Part shown: positions 1 through 8,832 of the stretch, one piece after another | Layout: each line of letters opens with the position of its first letter | Position numbering within the stretch: the stretch's first letter is position 1 | Source of the DNA: Thermomicrobium sp. 4228-Ro | Lineage (GTDB): Bacteria; Chloroflexota; Chloroflexia; Thermomicrobiales; Thermomicrobiaceae | Length of the DNA stretch: 64,000 nucleotides | Assembly: GCF_026241205.1 (NCBI RefSeq) | Contig: NZ_JAPFQM010000001.1 | Coordinates: forward strand, 744,001-808,000 | Direction: 5' to 3' | Translations under genes and position numbers: made by a program | Notes under the pieces: model-generated | Databases searched by the model: none | What the model saw: the letters and a program-made list of their open reading frames with translations, nothing else | What the model was told of the DNA's origin: nothing

Positions 1-531
1 CTCGGCATCGCCAGCATAGATACCAGCGAGCAGCGGCTCGGCCAGACGCTCGTAGAATTCGCGCCCGAATCGCCGCCGGACGAATGCCGCTAGCGACTCG
101 TCGTCGCAGTGACAACGAGCGGGCACGAACAGCTCACCGAGGAGCCGGATCTTCCCCGGAACGGACAGCAACGGGCTCGTCAGGATCGGCCACAGACGGG
201 TCGGGACGAGCAGCGAGAGCCCCTCCGGCAACGGCAGGATACGCCCACCAAGGACGATACCCGTCCCCGCTCGGTCAGCACGCAACCCGACCAGTTCTGG
301 CTCGAGTCCCAGTGCGCGAGCTAACTCGGTCGCAGCTGCTTTCGACGCGACCCAGGAATCGGGGCCATGCTCGATCAGCACGCCGTTCCAGCGTTCACTC
401 CGGATCCAACCACCGAGTCGTTCGCTCGCCTCCACGAGCGTGATCGACACACCCGGGTACTGGCGTTCCAGCCTCCAGCAGGCTGCCAAGCCGGTGATCC
501 CACCGCCAACGACGACGATCTGCGCAGCCAT
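1..531 (-). CDS. hemY: protoporphyrinogen/coproporphyrinogen oxidase, HemY type (3' end beyond window)
   Basis: The first 177 residues are visible; the gene runs off the left edge. The ATG at 531 follows a GAGG ribosome site and lies 4 nt after the hemH stop, so the two are probably co-transcribed. The protein opens with an FAD-binding Rossmann motif (IVVVGGGITGLAACWRL, residues 5-21), then the ERLGGWIRSE segment typical of the flavin amine-oxidase fold used by HemY. Family knowledge: HemY oxidises a porphyrinogen late in haem synthesis. Which porphyrinogen (copro- or protoporphyrinogen) cannot be decided from this fragment. Confidence 0.88.
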   Translation of the reverse strand, partial: MAAQIVVVGGGITGLAACWRLERQYPGVSITLVEASERLGGWIRSERWNGVLIEHGPDSWVASKAAATELARALGLEPELVGLRADRAGTGIVLGGRILPLPEGLSLLVPTRLWPILTSPLLSVPGKIRLLGELFVPARCHCDDESLAAFVRRRFGREFYERLAEPLLAGIYAGDAE

Positions 532-535
532 CGCC

Positions 536-1498
536 TCAACCGGTGACACTCCGCGCCTGCTGGAGTGTCCGTCGTACAGCAGTCGCGATCGCCCGGCACA
601 GGAGCGGATGGTCGTTCAACATGGCTGGACGTTCCAAAACGATACCCCGCTCGGCCGCATACTGCTGGTGTGCGATATCGACGTCGTACAGCACTTCGAC
701 GTGGTCACAGACGAAACCGATCGGCACGAGCAGGACGCGCCGCACTCCTTCGGCCGCCAGGGCATCGAGCGTCTCCTCGACCGTCGGCCCGAGCCACGGC
801 TCCTCGCTCGCTCCCTGACTCTGGAACGCGAACCGCCAGTGATGGTTCGGAAACTGTTGCGCGACCAACCGGACCGAGGTGAGAATTTCCTCCTCGTACG
901 GATCGCCCCACTCGAGGATACGCGTCGGTAGGCTGTGCGCGGTGAAGAGCAGGACCACCGAGTCACGCTCGCCTGCCGGTACCGCGGCGAGCGCTGCCTC
1001 GATCCGCTCGACCCAGGCCGCGATGAAATCGGGCTCGTCCTTCCAGCTCTCGACGGCATGGACCGGCAGCGTGGCTCCGTGCTCGCGGAGGGCTTCGTCC
1101 AGGCGAGCCAGGTAGGCACCGACGCTCATCCGCGAGTAGTGCGGCGCCATCACCACCGCGACCAGGCGATCCGCACCATCCCGAAGGATCTCCGGCACGA
1201 CCTCGCGGATGTAGGGATGCCAGTGCCGCATGCCCACGTAGACACGGTACCGGACGCCGTCCTCGGACTGGACCGACTCGAGTACCTGCTGGACACCCTC
1301 CGCCTGAGCACGAGTCAGTTCCAGGATCGGCGAGCGACCGCCGATCATCCGATACCGTTCGGTCAAGTCGGCCAGAAGTTCTGCCGAGTAGGGGCGACCA
1401 TGGCGAACATCCGCGAGATAGGCGGGCAAATCGTCGAGACTGTTGGGCCCGCCGTAGGCCATCAGCAGCACCGCGACACGCTCCGGAACCATCGACAT
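536..1498 (-). CDS. hemH: ferrochelatase
   Basis: Ferrochelatase of 320 residues, which inserts Fe2+ into a porphyrin. The metal-site His (FTAHSLP, His188) and the downstream Glu of the DHVEVLYD segment (Glu268) are both present, as is the SQGASEEPWLGP substrate loop. I chose the ATG at 1498 because AGGAGGAAGGG lies 7 nt upstream; a longer GTG-initiated reading to 1522 lacks a ribosome site. It sits between hemE and hemY in one minus-strand operon. Whether it acts on coproporphyrin (CpfC) or protoporphyrin depends on the hemY neighbour, and no hemQ is seen in the window. Confidence 0.92.
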   Translation of the reverse strand: MSMVPERVAVLLMAYGGPNSLDDLPAYLADVRHGRPYSAELLADLTERYRMIGGRSPILELTRAQAEGVQQVLESVQSEDGVRYRVYVGMRHWHPYIREVVPEILRDGADRLVAVVMAPHYSRMSVGAYLARLDEALREHGATLPVHAVESWKDEPDFIAAWVERIEAALAAVPAGERDSVVLLFTAHSLPTRILEWGDPYEEEILTSVRLVAQQFPNHHWRFAFQSQGASEEPWLGPTVEETLDALAAEGVRRVLLVPIGFVCDHVEVLYDVDIAHQQYAAERGIVLERPAMLNDHPLLCRAIATAVRRTLQQARSVTG

Positions 1499-1518
1499 CT
1501 CCCTTCCTCCTGCGCTCT

Positions 1519-2559
1519 TCACTCCACCGTGCGCAGGGTCGACCAGGCATGCACTTCCGCGACGAGCGTGGCAACCGCGTCCGGCGGCGTGTCCGGGAGG
1601 ACGCCATGACCCAGATTGAAGATATGCCCAGGACGCCTGCCAGCACGCTCTAGAACCCGCCGTACTGCAACGCGCAAGTCCTCGCGCGGCGCCAGTAGCC
1701 AGGCAGGATCGAGATTCCCCTGGATCGCTCGTGTTCCGATCAGCTGCCAGGCACGATCGAGGTCGATCCGCCAGTCGACCCCGATGACGTCAGCATCCGT
1801 CTCGGCCACGACATCCAGGAAGCCGGCTGTCCCCGTACTGAACACGATGACCGGCACACCGAGTGCCTGCACGGCGTGGACGATCCGACGCGTCCAGGGG
1901 AGGACCGCCTCGCGGTAGAGGTCGGGCGGCAGCGCACCGGCCCAACTGTCGAAGAGCTGGACGGCATCCGCACCGGCGGCCACCTGTATCGCTAGGTACC
2001 GCTCGGTCAGCTCGGCCAGGCGGTCGAGGAGTCGCTCCCAGGCGGAACGCTGCTCGAGGAGAAAGCGTTTGGTTGCGAGATAGGTGCGGGAACTTCCTCC
2101 CTCGATCAGATAACTCGCCAGGGTGAACGGTGCCCCCGCGAAGCCGATGACCGCCACACTGGACGGAAGCTCGCGCCGGACGAGGCGGATCGCCCCGCCA
2201 GTCGCCTCGAAAACTGCTTCGTCCGGTTCGGCCGGCAAGCGTTCGATCTCGCGCGGCGTGCGCAGCGGTTCAGCGATGACCGGCCCATCGCCTGGCGCGA
2301 ACGAGACGCGTATACCCAGTGCTCCGAGTGGCCAAAGGATGTCGGAAAAAATGATCGCTGCATCGAGGGGAAACCGGCGAAGCGGCTGCAGGGTCACTTC
2401 GGCCGCCAGCTCCGGCTGTCGACACAAGTCGAGCAAGCTGTACCGCTCGCGGAGCGCCCGGTACTCTGGGAGATACCGGCCAGCTTGCCGCATCAGCCAC
2501 ACCGGCGTCCTGTCGGTCGGCCGAAGCCGGCAGGCCTGGAGGAACCGTGAATCTTGCAT
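1519..2559 (-). CDS. hemE: uroporphyrinogen decarboxylase
   Basis: Uroporphyrinogen III decarboxylase, 346 residues, the usual length. It carries the N-terminal signature WLMRQAGRYLPEYR and later FAGAPFTLASYLIEGG and HGVLPDTPPD blocks. The start is the ATG at 2559 behind GGAGA; a 42-residue upstream extension looks spurious and has no family similarity. It is the first gene of hemE-hemH-hemY, with 20 nt between its stop and the hemH start. The divergent gene is a haem-binding chemoreceptor. Confidence 0.93.
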   Translation of the reverse strand: MQDSRFLQACRLRPTDRTPVWLMRQAGRYLPEYRALRERYSLLDLCRQPELAAEVTLQPLRRFPLDAAIIFSDILWPLGALGIRVSFAPGDGPVIAEPLRTPREIERLPAEPDEAVFEATGGAIRLVRRELPSSVAVIGFAGAPFTLASYLIEGGSSRTYLATKRFLLEQRSAWERLLDRLAELTERYLAIQVAAGADAVQLFDSWAGALPPDLYREAVLPWTRRIVHAVQALGVPVIVFSTGTAGFLDVVAETDADVIGVDWRIDLDRAWQLIGTRAIQGNLDPAWLLAPREDLRVAVRRVLERAGRRPGHIFNLGHGVLPDTPPDAVATLVAEVHAWSTLRTVE

Positions 2560-2762
2560 TCTGCTCTCCAGTTCTCGACAGCCGAGCACACACGATGCCA
2601 GTCTCGCTGCGGCATTCCAGCACGCCGCTTTCCTGCAGAGTCTACCACTGCGCAGCGGAAACGATGGCGGCCTAGTACCTACCACTCGCTGGTTTAGGAG
2701 ACCTCGGCTATCTGCTCTCCGCAGCCAGGTGCCGATCGCATCGAAGGGAAAGGAGTGGAACG
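2560..2762. promoter_or_regulatory. divergent intergenic region hemE / globin-coupled receptor
   Basis: About 200 nt separate two divergent genes, so promoters for both must lie here. I find no convincing -35/-10 pair on either strand and no clear operator palindrome. An AGGAG at 2751-2755 serves the GTG start at 2763. Confidence 0.5.
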
Positions 2763-4604
2763 GTGCAGGGCGAAATGCACAGCGGTTACCGAGAGCGCTG
2801 GATCGAAGCGGGGCGCAACCTCACGCGCACGCTCCGGATCACGCACGACAACCTTGCGTTGCGGCGCATGTTCCTCCAGTTAACCCCCCAGGACATCGCG
2901 ATACTCGCTCGCCTCGCCCCCTGGGCCGACCGTGTCGCTGACCGGATCGCACGCCGCTTTTACGACCACCAGTTCGGTTTCTCGGAGACCCGGCGGTTCT
3001 TCGAGCGCTACGCCCGCAAGAAGGGGATCGGTCTCGAGGAGCTCCGTCGAGGGCTCGAGCGGACACAGGTAGCCTACTTCCGCTCCATCTTCGAAGAAGC
3101 TGCCCGTGGCGGCGATTTCGGCCCGGACTACTACGCCATGCGCATCCAGATCGGTGCACTCCACAATCGCATCGACCTCCCCCTCAAGTGGTACCTCGGG
3201 AGCTATGCGCTGTACTGTGACCTGGTCCGCGACGAGCTGCGCAAGGCATTCCGTTTCCGACCAGGGCTACGGGGACGGGCTGAACGTGCCCTGTTCACTG
3301 TCTTCAACTACGATCTCCAGGCCGTGACCGAGGCCTTCTTCCTCGACTACCTCCAGACGATCGGCCTCGACCTCGACGCGATACCAGTCCACGACATGCG
3401 CGAAGACCTGACCGACCAGCACGCAGAACTCCGACGTCGGGTCGCCGCAGCAGTCAACAGCCTCACCGCCAGCTGCCAGAACGCTGTCACCTTGGGCCAG
3501 TCGCTCGCCCGGACGAGTGACGACCTCACGCGGATCACCGAACGAGTGGCCGAGGCGACGCGGATGCTCGCCCACACCGCCAGTCAGGACCAGCACCTGA
3601 TCGACCGCGTCGCGGCAGCCCATGCGCAGATCGATCAAGCCGGAATGGCCATCGCCCAAGGCGCTGGACAGCAGGACGCAGTTACCCGAACCCTGCAGGA
3701 GGCGATGCGGGAGCTCGCCGGTCGGATCGAGGCGATCGTACGGCGAGCGGACGACGGTGCGACCGAAGGAAGGGATGCGCTCACCACCGCCGAGGAGGGT
3801 ACCCGGGTCGTCACCGCAACGTTGCACGAGCTCCGTACACTGGCTGTCGGCATACGTCAGCTGGCCGAACAAGGGGAGCGGCTCACCGAACTGGCCGGAC
3901 AAGTGGGCACGATGGGTCGCGCGATCGAAGAGATCGCCGAGCAGACGAACCTGCTCGCGCTCAACGCGGCGATCGAAGCCGCACGAGCTGGCGAGGCTGG
4001 CAAAGGCTTCGCTGTCGTGGCGGAGGAAGTGCGCAAACTGGCCGAACGCGCCAAGCACGCTACCACCGAGATCCTCTCGCTCGTCGCCACGATCACTGGA
4101 TCGATCGCCGAAGCGGCTGAAACCGCCCGCGAGAGTGCCCAGCGTGCCGAGCAGGGTACGCAGCTCGCTGGCGACGCTGAACGAGCGCTCAGCGCGATCG
4201 TGACCAGGGTGCGCTCGCTCGGGGAAGCGATCGCCGCGATCGATCGCGAAGGACAATTCGTCCGGGAATCGACAGAGCGGGTCAACCGGTTGCTCGAATC
4301 GGTCTCGACCGTCACGCGTGAGCACGCTGCCGCTGCCGAGGAGCTCGAGGCCACGATGCGTTCGGTGCACGAGCAGTGGCGCGAATTGGAAGCGCACCTC
4401 CGTGCCAGTGCGGAGCGGACTGCACAACTGGCAGCCGACAGCGATATCCTCGCCGAAGTCGCACGCGAAGTCGGGCGTTTGGCAGGCCTCATCGATACTC
4501 AGTCGGCAACGCTCAGTCAGGTAGCCAGAGCATTCTCGACGTATCAACCGGCGGACACGACCGGCCGTCCCGCTCACCGGGCGATGCTCGTGGCTGCGGA
4601 GTGA
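2763..4604 (+). CDS. globin-coupled methyl-accepting chemotaxis protein (HemAT-like)
   Basis: A 613-residue soluble chemoreceptor. Residues about 20-200 form a sensor-globin domain. The likely proximal haem ligand is His134 in [16 protein letters not shown], which matches the KWY motif of globin-coupled sensors. The rest is a long coiled coil with the signalling hairpin [20 protein letters not shown] near 392-411. No membrane segment is present, so it should be cytoplasmic and sense O2 or another gas. GTG at 2763 is preferred because AGGAG sits 7 nt upstream; an ATG at 2775 is possible. It is divergent from the haem genes. Confidence 0.9.
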   Translation: MQGEMHSGYRERWIEAGRNLTRTLRITHDNLALRRMFLQLTPQDIAILARLAPWADRVADRIARRFYDHQFGFSETRRFFERYARKKGIGLEELRRGLERTQVAYFRSIFEEAARGGDFGPDYYAMRIQIGALHNRIDLPLKWYLGSYALYCDLVRDELRKAFRFRPGLRGRAERALFTVFNYDLQAVTEAFFLDYLQTIGLDLDAIPVHDMREDLTDQHAELRRRVAAAVNSLTASCQNAVTLGQSLARTSDDLTRITERVAEATRMLAHTASQDQHLIDRVAAAHAQIDQAGMAIAQGAGQQDAVTRTLQEAMRELAGRIEAIVRRADDGATEGRDALTTAEEGTRVVTATLHELRTLAVGIRQLAEQGERLTELAGQVGTMGRAIEEIAEQTNLLALNAAIEAARAGEAGKGFAVVAEEVRKLAERAKHATTEILSLVATITGSIAEAAETARESAQRAEQGTQLAGDAERALSAIVTRVRSLGEAIAAIDREGQFVRESTERVNRLLESVSTVTREHAAAAEELEATMRSVHEQWRELEAHLRASAERTAQLAADSDILAEVAREVGRLAGLIDTQSATLSQVARAFSTYQPADTTGRPAHRAMLVAAE

Positions 4605-4617
4605 CACACGACTGGAA

Positions 4618-4674
4618 CCTCCTGTCCGGGCACGACGTCTTCGTTGTGAGTTGGAAAGACACCCGGACAGGAGG
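4618..4674 (+). promoter_or_regulatory. 13-bp hairpin whose 3' arm contains the ribosome site of the next gene
   Basis: Perfect inverted repeat CCTCCTGTCCGGG (4618-4630) and CCCGGACAGGAGG (4662-4674), with a weaker inner GTCTT/AAGAC pairing. The 3' arm includes AGGAGG (4669-4674), which lies 11 nt before the ATG at 4686. It could end the receptor transcript or mask the ribosome site. There is no U-run after it, so a simple intrinsic terminator is less likely. Confidence 0.6.
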
Positions 4675-4685
4675 CCACTCATCCG

Positions 4686-5612
4686 ATGGGCAAGCGAGCA
4701 TCGCGGTACTGCTCCGCTGGTCGATGCATCCTCCTGCTGCTCCTCTCGAGCCTTGTCCTCGGAGCCTGTACGACGGGAGGCACGATGCCAGCGACTGCGA
4801 CCCCGATTCCCCATCCCACGGGACCGCACGACCTCGTCTTGCGCATCGAGACGAGCGGTGGGCTGATTCCGCCCTTCCGACTCCTCAACGAACTGCCACA
4901 GTTCTCCGTGTACGGAGATGGGACGATCGTCACGCTCGGTCCGCAGATCATGATCTACCCGCCGCCAGTGCTCCCGAACCTCCTGCAGAGCCGCATCAGC
5001 GAAGAGGGGCTCCAGATCCTGCTGCAGGAGGCAGCTGCTGCCGGCCTCCTGGCGGGCGATGCGGACTTTCCGCTCGAGGGAGTCGCCGATGCGCCCACGA
5101 CCTTCTTCACCGTCAACGCGGGGAGCCGCAAGACTCGCGTCACCGTCTACGCGCTGGGTATCGAGGAGCCCGATGATCCTCGTCTCTCACCGGAGCTGCG
5201 CGAAGCTCGCCGGAAGCTGGCCGAGTTCGCCACGAAAGCGCAGGACTTCCTGAGCTGGCTCCCGCCGGAGACGATCCTCGAACGCGAGACCCCGTACCCG
5301 ATCACGCGCCTGCAGCTGATCCTCTTCCCGGTCGACGCGCCGGAAGCTCCGCCGCCAGCCGAAGAGCAGCTCGTCACCACGCGACCATGGCCACTCGCCA
5401 CCCCGCTCGCGAGCCTCGGTGCCCCCGCACCGTGGGCGGGAACCAACGCTCGCTGTGCGGTCATCGCCGACCGGAACGAGCTTCCGGTGGTACTCGATGC
5501 ACTCCGGACCGCCAATCTCTTGACCCAGTGGGAGAGCGATGGCGAACGCTTCTCGCTCGTGGTTCGCCCGCTCCTTCCGGACGAGACGGGCTGCACGCCG
5601 AAGCGCTGGTGA
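4686..5612 (+). CDS. lipoprotein of unknown function
   Basis: A 308-residue exported protein. A hydrophobic stretch (ILLLLLSSLVLGAC) ends in a lipobox with the acylated Cys near residue 28, followed by a Thr/Pro-rich linker. The body is mixed alpha/beta with no family I recognise. It lies 81 nt downstream of the chemoreceptor on the same strand and may be co-transcribed. It converges on the catabolic operon with only 5 nt between stop codons. No function is proposed. Confidence 0.75.
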   Translation: MGKRASRYCSAGRCILLLLLSSLVLGACTTGGTMPATATPIPHPTGPHDLVLRIETSGGLIPPFRLLNELPQFSVYGDGTIVTLGPQIMIYPPPVLPNLLQSRISEEGLQILLQEAAAAGLLAGDADFPLEGVADAPTTFFTVNAGSRKTRVTVYALGIEEPDDPRLSPELREARRKLAEFATKAQDFLSWLPPETILERETPYPITRLQLILFPVDAPEAPPPAEEQLVTTRPWPLATPLASLGAPAPWAGTNARCAVIADRNELPVVLDALRTANLLTQWESDGERFSLVVRPLLPDETGCTPKRW

Positions 5613-5617
5613 GCACC

Positions 5618-6421
5618 TTACACGAAGCGCACCGTCAAGGGCGGCTGCCCGTGCAACTCGACGACGAAGAGATCGCCGCGTTCAGCCGGCAGCGCCCGGG
5701 CCAGGGAACCGGACAGCACGATATCGCCGGGCTCGAGCGCGACACCGAACTCGGCGAGCTTGTTGGCCAGCCAGGCGACGCATCGCGCCGGGTGACCGAG
5801 CGCGGCCGCACCGATCCCTTCGGTCGCGACCTCGCCGTTCTGGTGGATGATCATGCCGACCGTGCGGAGATCCTCGTGCAGGAGCCGTCGACTCCACGGC
5901 CCGACCGTAAAGGCACCGAAGGAGGCATCGTCCGCGATGGTGTCGGCCAGTTTGATGCGCCAGGCTTCGATCCGACTATCGACCACCTCGACTGAAAGCG
6001 CGACCGCTTCGGTCGCTGCCAGCACCTGCTGGAGCGTTACCCCCGGTCCCTGGAGGCGGCGACCGAGCAAAAAGGCGATTTCTCCCTCCACCCGCGGCTG
6101 GATGAGGAGATCCATCGGGATCTCGACGTGCCCGCCGCTCGCCGGGAAAGAGCGCGAGGCCCAGAGACTTCCGTAGTCGGGCTCTCGCACCCCGAGTTGC
6201 TCCTGCATCGCCCGGCTGGTCAAGCCGATCTTCCGTCCGATGATCCGCTCCCCGTTCTGCACCCGGAGTTCGGTCCAGCGAGTCTGTATCGCGTACGCCT
6301 GCTCGGGTGTGAGCGGTCCGAGCGTTTCGGTGAGCGGCGGAATCGTCCGCTTCGTCGTCAACGCCGCTTCCAGCTGCTGCGCGATCGCCTCCGTATCGAG
6401 CGTCACGACGTGCTCCGCCAT
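5618..6421 (-). CDS. 2-hydroxypenta-2,4-dienoate hydratase (XylJ/MhpD type)
   Basis: A 267-residue member of the fumarylacetoacetate-hydrolase-like hydratase/decarboxylase family. It carries IIGRKIGLTSRAMQ, QPRVEGEIAFLLGR, VEVVDSRI and AAALGHPARCVAWLANKL, which fit the hydratase branch better than the decarboxylase branch. It adds water to the dienoate released from ring fission, giving 4-hydroxy-2-oxo acid for the aldolase upstream. ATG at 6421 starts 1 nt after the preceding stop, so translation is probably coupled. It is the last gene of the minus-strand lower-pathway operon. Confusion with the paralogous decarboxylase is the main uncertainty. Confidence 0.85.
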   Translation of the reverse strand: MAEHVVTLDTEAIAQQLEAALTTKRTIPPLTETLGPLTPEQAYAIQTRWTELRVQNGERIIGRKIGLTSRAMQEQLGVREPDYGSLWASRSFPASGGHVEIPMDLLIQPRVEGEIAFLLGRRLQGPGVTLQQVLAATEAVALSVEVVDSRIEAWRIKLADTIADDASFGAFTVGPWSRRLLHEDLRTVGMIIHQNGEVATEGIGAAALGHPARCVAWLANKLAEFGVALEPGDIVLSGSLARALPAERGDLFVVELHGQPPLTVRFV

Positions 6422-6422
6422 T

Positions 6423-7163
6423 TCATGCCTCCAGTCGAGCCAGCAGGAGCGAACCGCAGGGACCACGCAACTCGAGCACGCCCGGCCTGGCTGGAACCGC
6501 TGCCGCTGGCGACCCGAGATAGACCAGCTGCCCAGCCTCGAGCCCGCCGACTGCCGTCGCCAGCCAAGCCAGGTGCGTGGTGATCGGCTCCAACGCAGCG
6601 AGCGGGCCGCTCGCGATACGTTCACCGTCGAGGAAGAGCGCGAGATCACCGTCGAGCGGCCAGGGCAGGGCGCGGTCACCGAGCAAGAACGCGCCACCGG
6701 ACGCATTGTCAGCGATGACGTCAGCCGCGCTGAACCGGTAGCCTTCCCAGACACTGTCGAGGAGATCGATCCCGAGGAAGACCGCGCCGATCGCGAGCGC
6801 CACTCGGCCCGGCGGCGCACCAGCCGGTATGCTCTCGCGCAGAACTACGGCGAGTTCCGGTTCGATCCGTGGCTGCACGAATTCTCCGAGCGAGAATACC
6901 CCCTCGCGGAGCATCGACCGCGTGATCCGCCCGTAAATCGGGCTCGAGACGCCCATTTGGGCTTGCTTGGCTGGACTCACCAGACCCAACTTGTAGCCGA
7001 TGATCTCCTGCCCCGCGAAGGACGCTTCTTGAACGCGATAGGCGCCGGCCAGATCCACACCCAGCTCCTCCGCCAGCGGTAACCGGGGCCGGCGCTCCTG
7101 TCGGGCCGCCCGAATCGCTTCCAGGAGTTTTTTCTCGGCTTCGCTCAGCATCGCTCGTGCCAT
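6423..7163 (-). CDS. 4-oxalocrotonate decarboxylase-like protein
   Basis: A 246-residue paralogue of the downstream hydratase. It shows EIIGYKLGLVSPAKQAQMGV, a PIYGRI segment typical of the decarboxylase branch, QPRIEPELAVVL and ADVIADNASGGAF. Predicted role: decarboxylation of 4-oxalocrotonate to 2-oxopent-4-enoate in the oxalocrotonate branch of meta-cleavage. That branch also needs a 2-hydroxymuconate semialdehyde dehydrogenase, which is not in this window. The hydratase and decarboxylase usually work as a complex, in line with their adjacency here. Confidence 0.8.
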   Translation of the reverse strand: MARAMLSEAEKKLLEAIRAARQERRPRLPLAEELGVDLAGAYRVQEASFAGQEIIGYKLGLVSPAKQAQMGVSSPIYGRITRSMLREGVFSLGEFVQPRIEPELAVVLRESIPAGAPPGRVALAIGAVFLGIDLLDSVWEGYRFSAADVIADNASGGAFLLGDRALPWPLDGDLALFLDGERIASGPLAALEPITTHLAWLATAVGGLEAGQLVYLGSPAAAVPARPGVLELRGPCGSLLLARLEA

Positions 7164-7172
7164 CCCCCCTCG

Positions 7173-7385
7173 TCACCCGGGCTGGGACGACGCAGTGCGA
7201 TCGCGCTCCGCCATCGTGATCGTCCCGATACCCCATTCGTCGCGGCCGACCTCGTAGATGACCGTGCGCACCTCCTCGACCGGAAGGCCGAAATGTCGCG
7301 CCGCTGCCTCAGCGAGGCGGCGGATGAGTTCGGCCTTCTGCTCCGGTGTCCGCCCCTCGACCATGGTCACTTTGAGCACGAGCAT
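7173..7385 (-). CDS. 4-oxalocrotonate tautomerase-like protein lacking Pro1
   Basis: A 70-residue protein that aligns without gaps to 4-oxalocrotonate tautomerase. The EGR, the EQK segment and Arg39 (EEVRTVIYE) are conserved. The residue after the initiator Met is Leu (MLVLKVTMVEGR) instead of the catalytic Pro1. In-frame upstream codons to 7409 offer no Met-Pro either. The ATG at 7385 lies just after the hydrolase stop in the same operon. Family knowledge: Pro1 is the general base, so activity is expected to be lost or changed. The C-terminal tail (about 10 residues) is longer than usual. Confidence 0.85.
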   Translation of the reverse strand: MLVLKVTMVEGRTPEQKAELIRRLAEAAARHFGLPVEEVRTVIYEVGRDEWGIGTITMAERDRTASSQPG

Positions 7386-7398
7386 CGTCGCACCCCGC

Positions 7399-8250
7399 TC
7401 ACAGGTCACCGCGCAGGAAGACGCGGATCAGCGCATTGAAACTGTCGCGCTGCTCGATCTGCACCCAGTGACTGCATTGCCCGAAGACATGGAGTTGCAC
7501 CCGCGGCAACCGCGGGAAGAGCCAGAGGCTCGTCTCCAGCGGCACGATCACGTCATCACGCCCGTGCACGAGCAGGATGGGTCGATCCAGCTGGCGGTAG
7601 GCATCCTCCGGCAAGACCAGCGCGTCGAGATGCTGCTGGCGCGGTGGCGGGAACATCGCCTCGTAACTGCGCCGGACGACCGGATCGAGCGCGGCTTGCA
7701 GCCGATCGCGGGCGATCGCAGCGAGATCGCCACCGACCGACGCCGGATCGTAGACGAACCAGCGGATGATCTGGGCCAGTCGCTCGGCGGTCGGCTCCTC
7801 GTAGAAGCCCCATGCCACGTCCAGCTGGTGGGTGATCCGATGCGGCGCACCGACCGTACCCATCAGGACTGCTCGGTCGAACCGCTCCCGGTGACGATGC
7901 AACAGATGTAGCGCGATCGCGCCACCCATGGAGTTGCCAACCAGGTGCACCCGCTCGATGCCGAGATGGTCCATGAGCGCGATGACCTGCTCGACCCAGA
8001 GGTCCATCCAGGCGCGCACCCCGACCGGCGGTGGATCGGGATGTCCGCTCTTGGCGAATCCCCACAGGTCCGGCGCGATGCAGTCGAACAGATCGGCCAG
8101 CGCCGGTACCGCGAAGCGCCAGTTCGCCCAGGCCGTCACACCCGGTCCCGATCCGTGCAGGAAAATCACCGGCTGACCGCTGCCGGCCCGATGGAGGTGT
8201 GTCGGCCAGCGCCCCGCCTGAACGGTCAGTTCCTGTATCGTACCCGACAC
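7399..8250 (-). CDS. 2-hydroxymuconate-semialdehyde hydrolase-type alpha/beta hydrolase
   Basis: A 283-residue alpha/beta hydrolase of the DmpD/XylF/TodF type, which cleaves the C-C bond of the meta-fission product. The oxyanion-hole motif HGSGPG, nucleophile elbow GNSMGG, acid HGRDDVIVP and catalytic His in GQCSHWVQ are all in place. It starts at a GTG (8250) behind GGAAGGGAGGG. It overlaps the tautomerase reading only if that gene is extended upstream. Position within the lower-pathway operon supports the assignment; exact substrate (plain or 3-substituted semialdehyde) is not visible. Confidence 0.88.
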   Translation of the reverse strand: MSGTIQELTVQAGRWPTHLHRAGSGQPVIFLHGSGPGVTAWANWRFAVPALADLFDCIAPDLWGFAKSGHPDPPPVGVRAWMDLWVEQVIALMDHLGIERVHLVGNSMGGAIALHLLHRHRERFDRAVLMGTVGAPHRITHQLDVAWGFYEEPTAERLAQIIRWFVYDPASVGGDLAAIARDRLQAALDPVVRRSYEAMFPPPRQQHLDALVLPEDAYRQLDRPILLVHGRDDVIVPLETSLWLFPRLPRVQLHVFGQCSHWVQIEQRDSFNALIRVFLRGDL

Positions 8251-8280
8251 GTACCCTCCCTTCCCGCGTGCTACCCGGCC

Positions 8281-8832
8281 TCACCACCACCACATGCTGG
8301 TATCGTGCAGCTGGACTTCGAGGCAACGGAAATCGCCGCCGAAGAAGACGAGCGGCTCCCGCTCCCAGTAGTCGAGCCAGCGTACCCGACCGAGCACCAG
8401 GGTGTGGTCGCCGGCCGGAACCCGCTCCCACACGTCACAGACGATCTGTGCCACCGCCCCTTCGAGCAGCGGAACCCCCTCGACCCAGCGAAACTCCGGC
8501 TCGTAGCCCGGTTGGGACTTACCCGCGAAGTGCCGGGCCGCCTGCTCCTGGTCCCGCGCCAGGACGCTCACGCCGTAGCGCGCCGCCTCCTCCAGATAGG
8601 CGTGCATCCGCGCCCGGCGATCGACCGAGACCAATACGAGTGGCGGGTCGAGTGAAACGGACAGAAAAGCGTTCGCCGTCATCCCGTGCGGCCCCTCCGG
8701 CCGCGCGACGGTCACCACCGTCACCCCGGTCGCGAAGCGACCGAGCGTCCGGCGGAAATGCTTGGGATCGATAGCCGGAGCCGCCGCCTCCTCAGTCGGC
8801 AGTCCGCTCGGCTGCGGCCCGTTCGCGTGCAT
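8281..8832 (-). CDS. flavin reductase, HpaC/PheA2-type hydroxylase partner
   Basis: A 183-residue flavin-reductase-domain protein ([17 protein letters not shown] near residue 26, [21 protein letters not shown], and [10 protein letters not shown]). It should supply reduced FAD to the HpaB-type oxygenases at 11777 and 22611. It is the only reductase gene of this kind in the window, so both oxygenases may share it. ATG at 8832 follows AAGGAG, and its first 41 nt overlap the aldolase's 3' end. The C-terminus ends in an unusual run of three Trp. Confidence 0.9.
   Translation of the reverse strand: MHANGPQPSGLPTEEAAAPAIDPKHFRRTLGRFATGVTVVTVARPEGPHGMTANAFLSVSLDPPLVLVSVDRRARMHAYLEEAARYGVSVLARDQEQAARHFAGKSQPGYEPEFRWVEGVPLLEGAVAQIVCDVWERVPAGDHTLVLGRVRWLDYWEREPLVFFGGDFRCLEVQLHDTSMWWW

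Noticed and set aside
3267-4829. 520-codon minus-strand open frame
   Set aside because: Antisense to the chemoreceptor coiled coil; low-complexity repeats mirror the receptor heptads.
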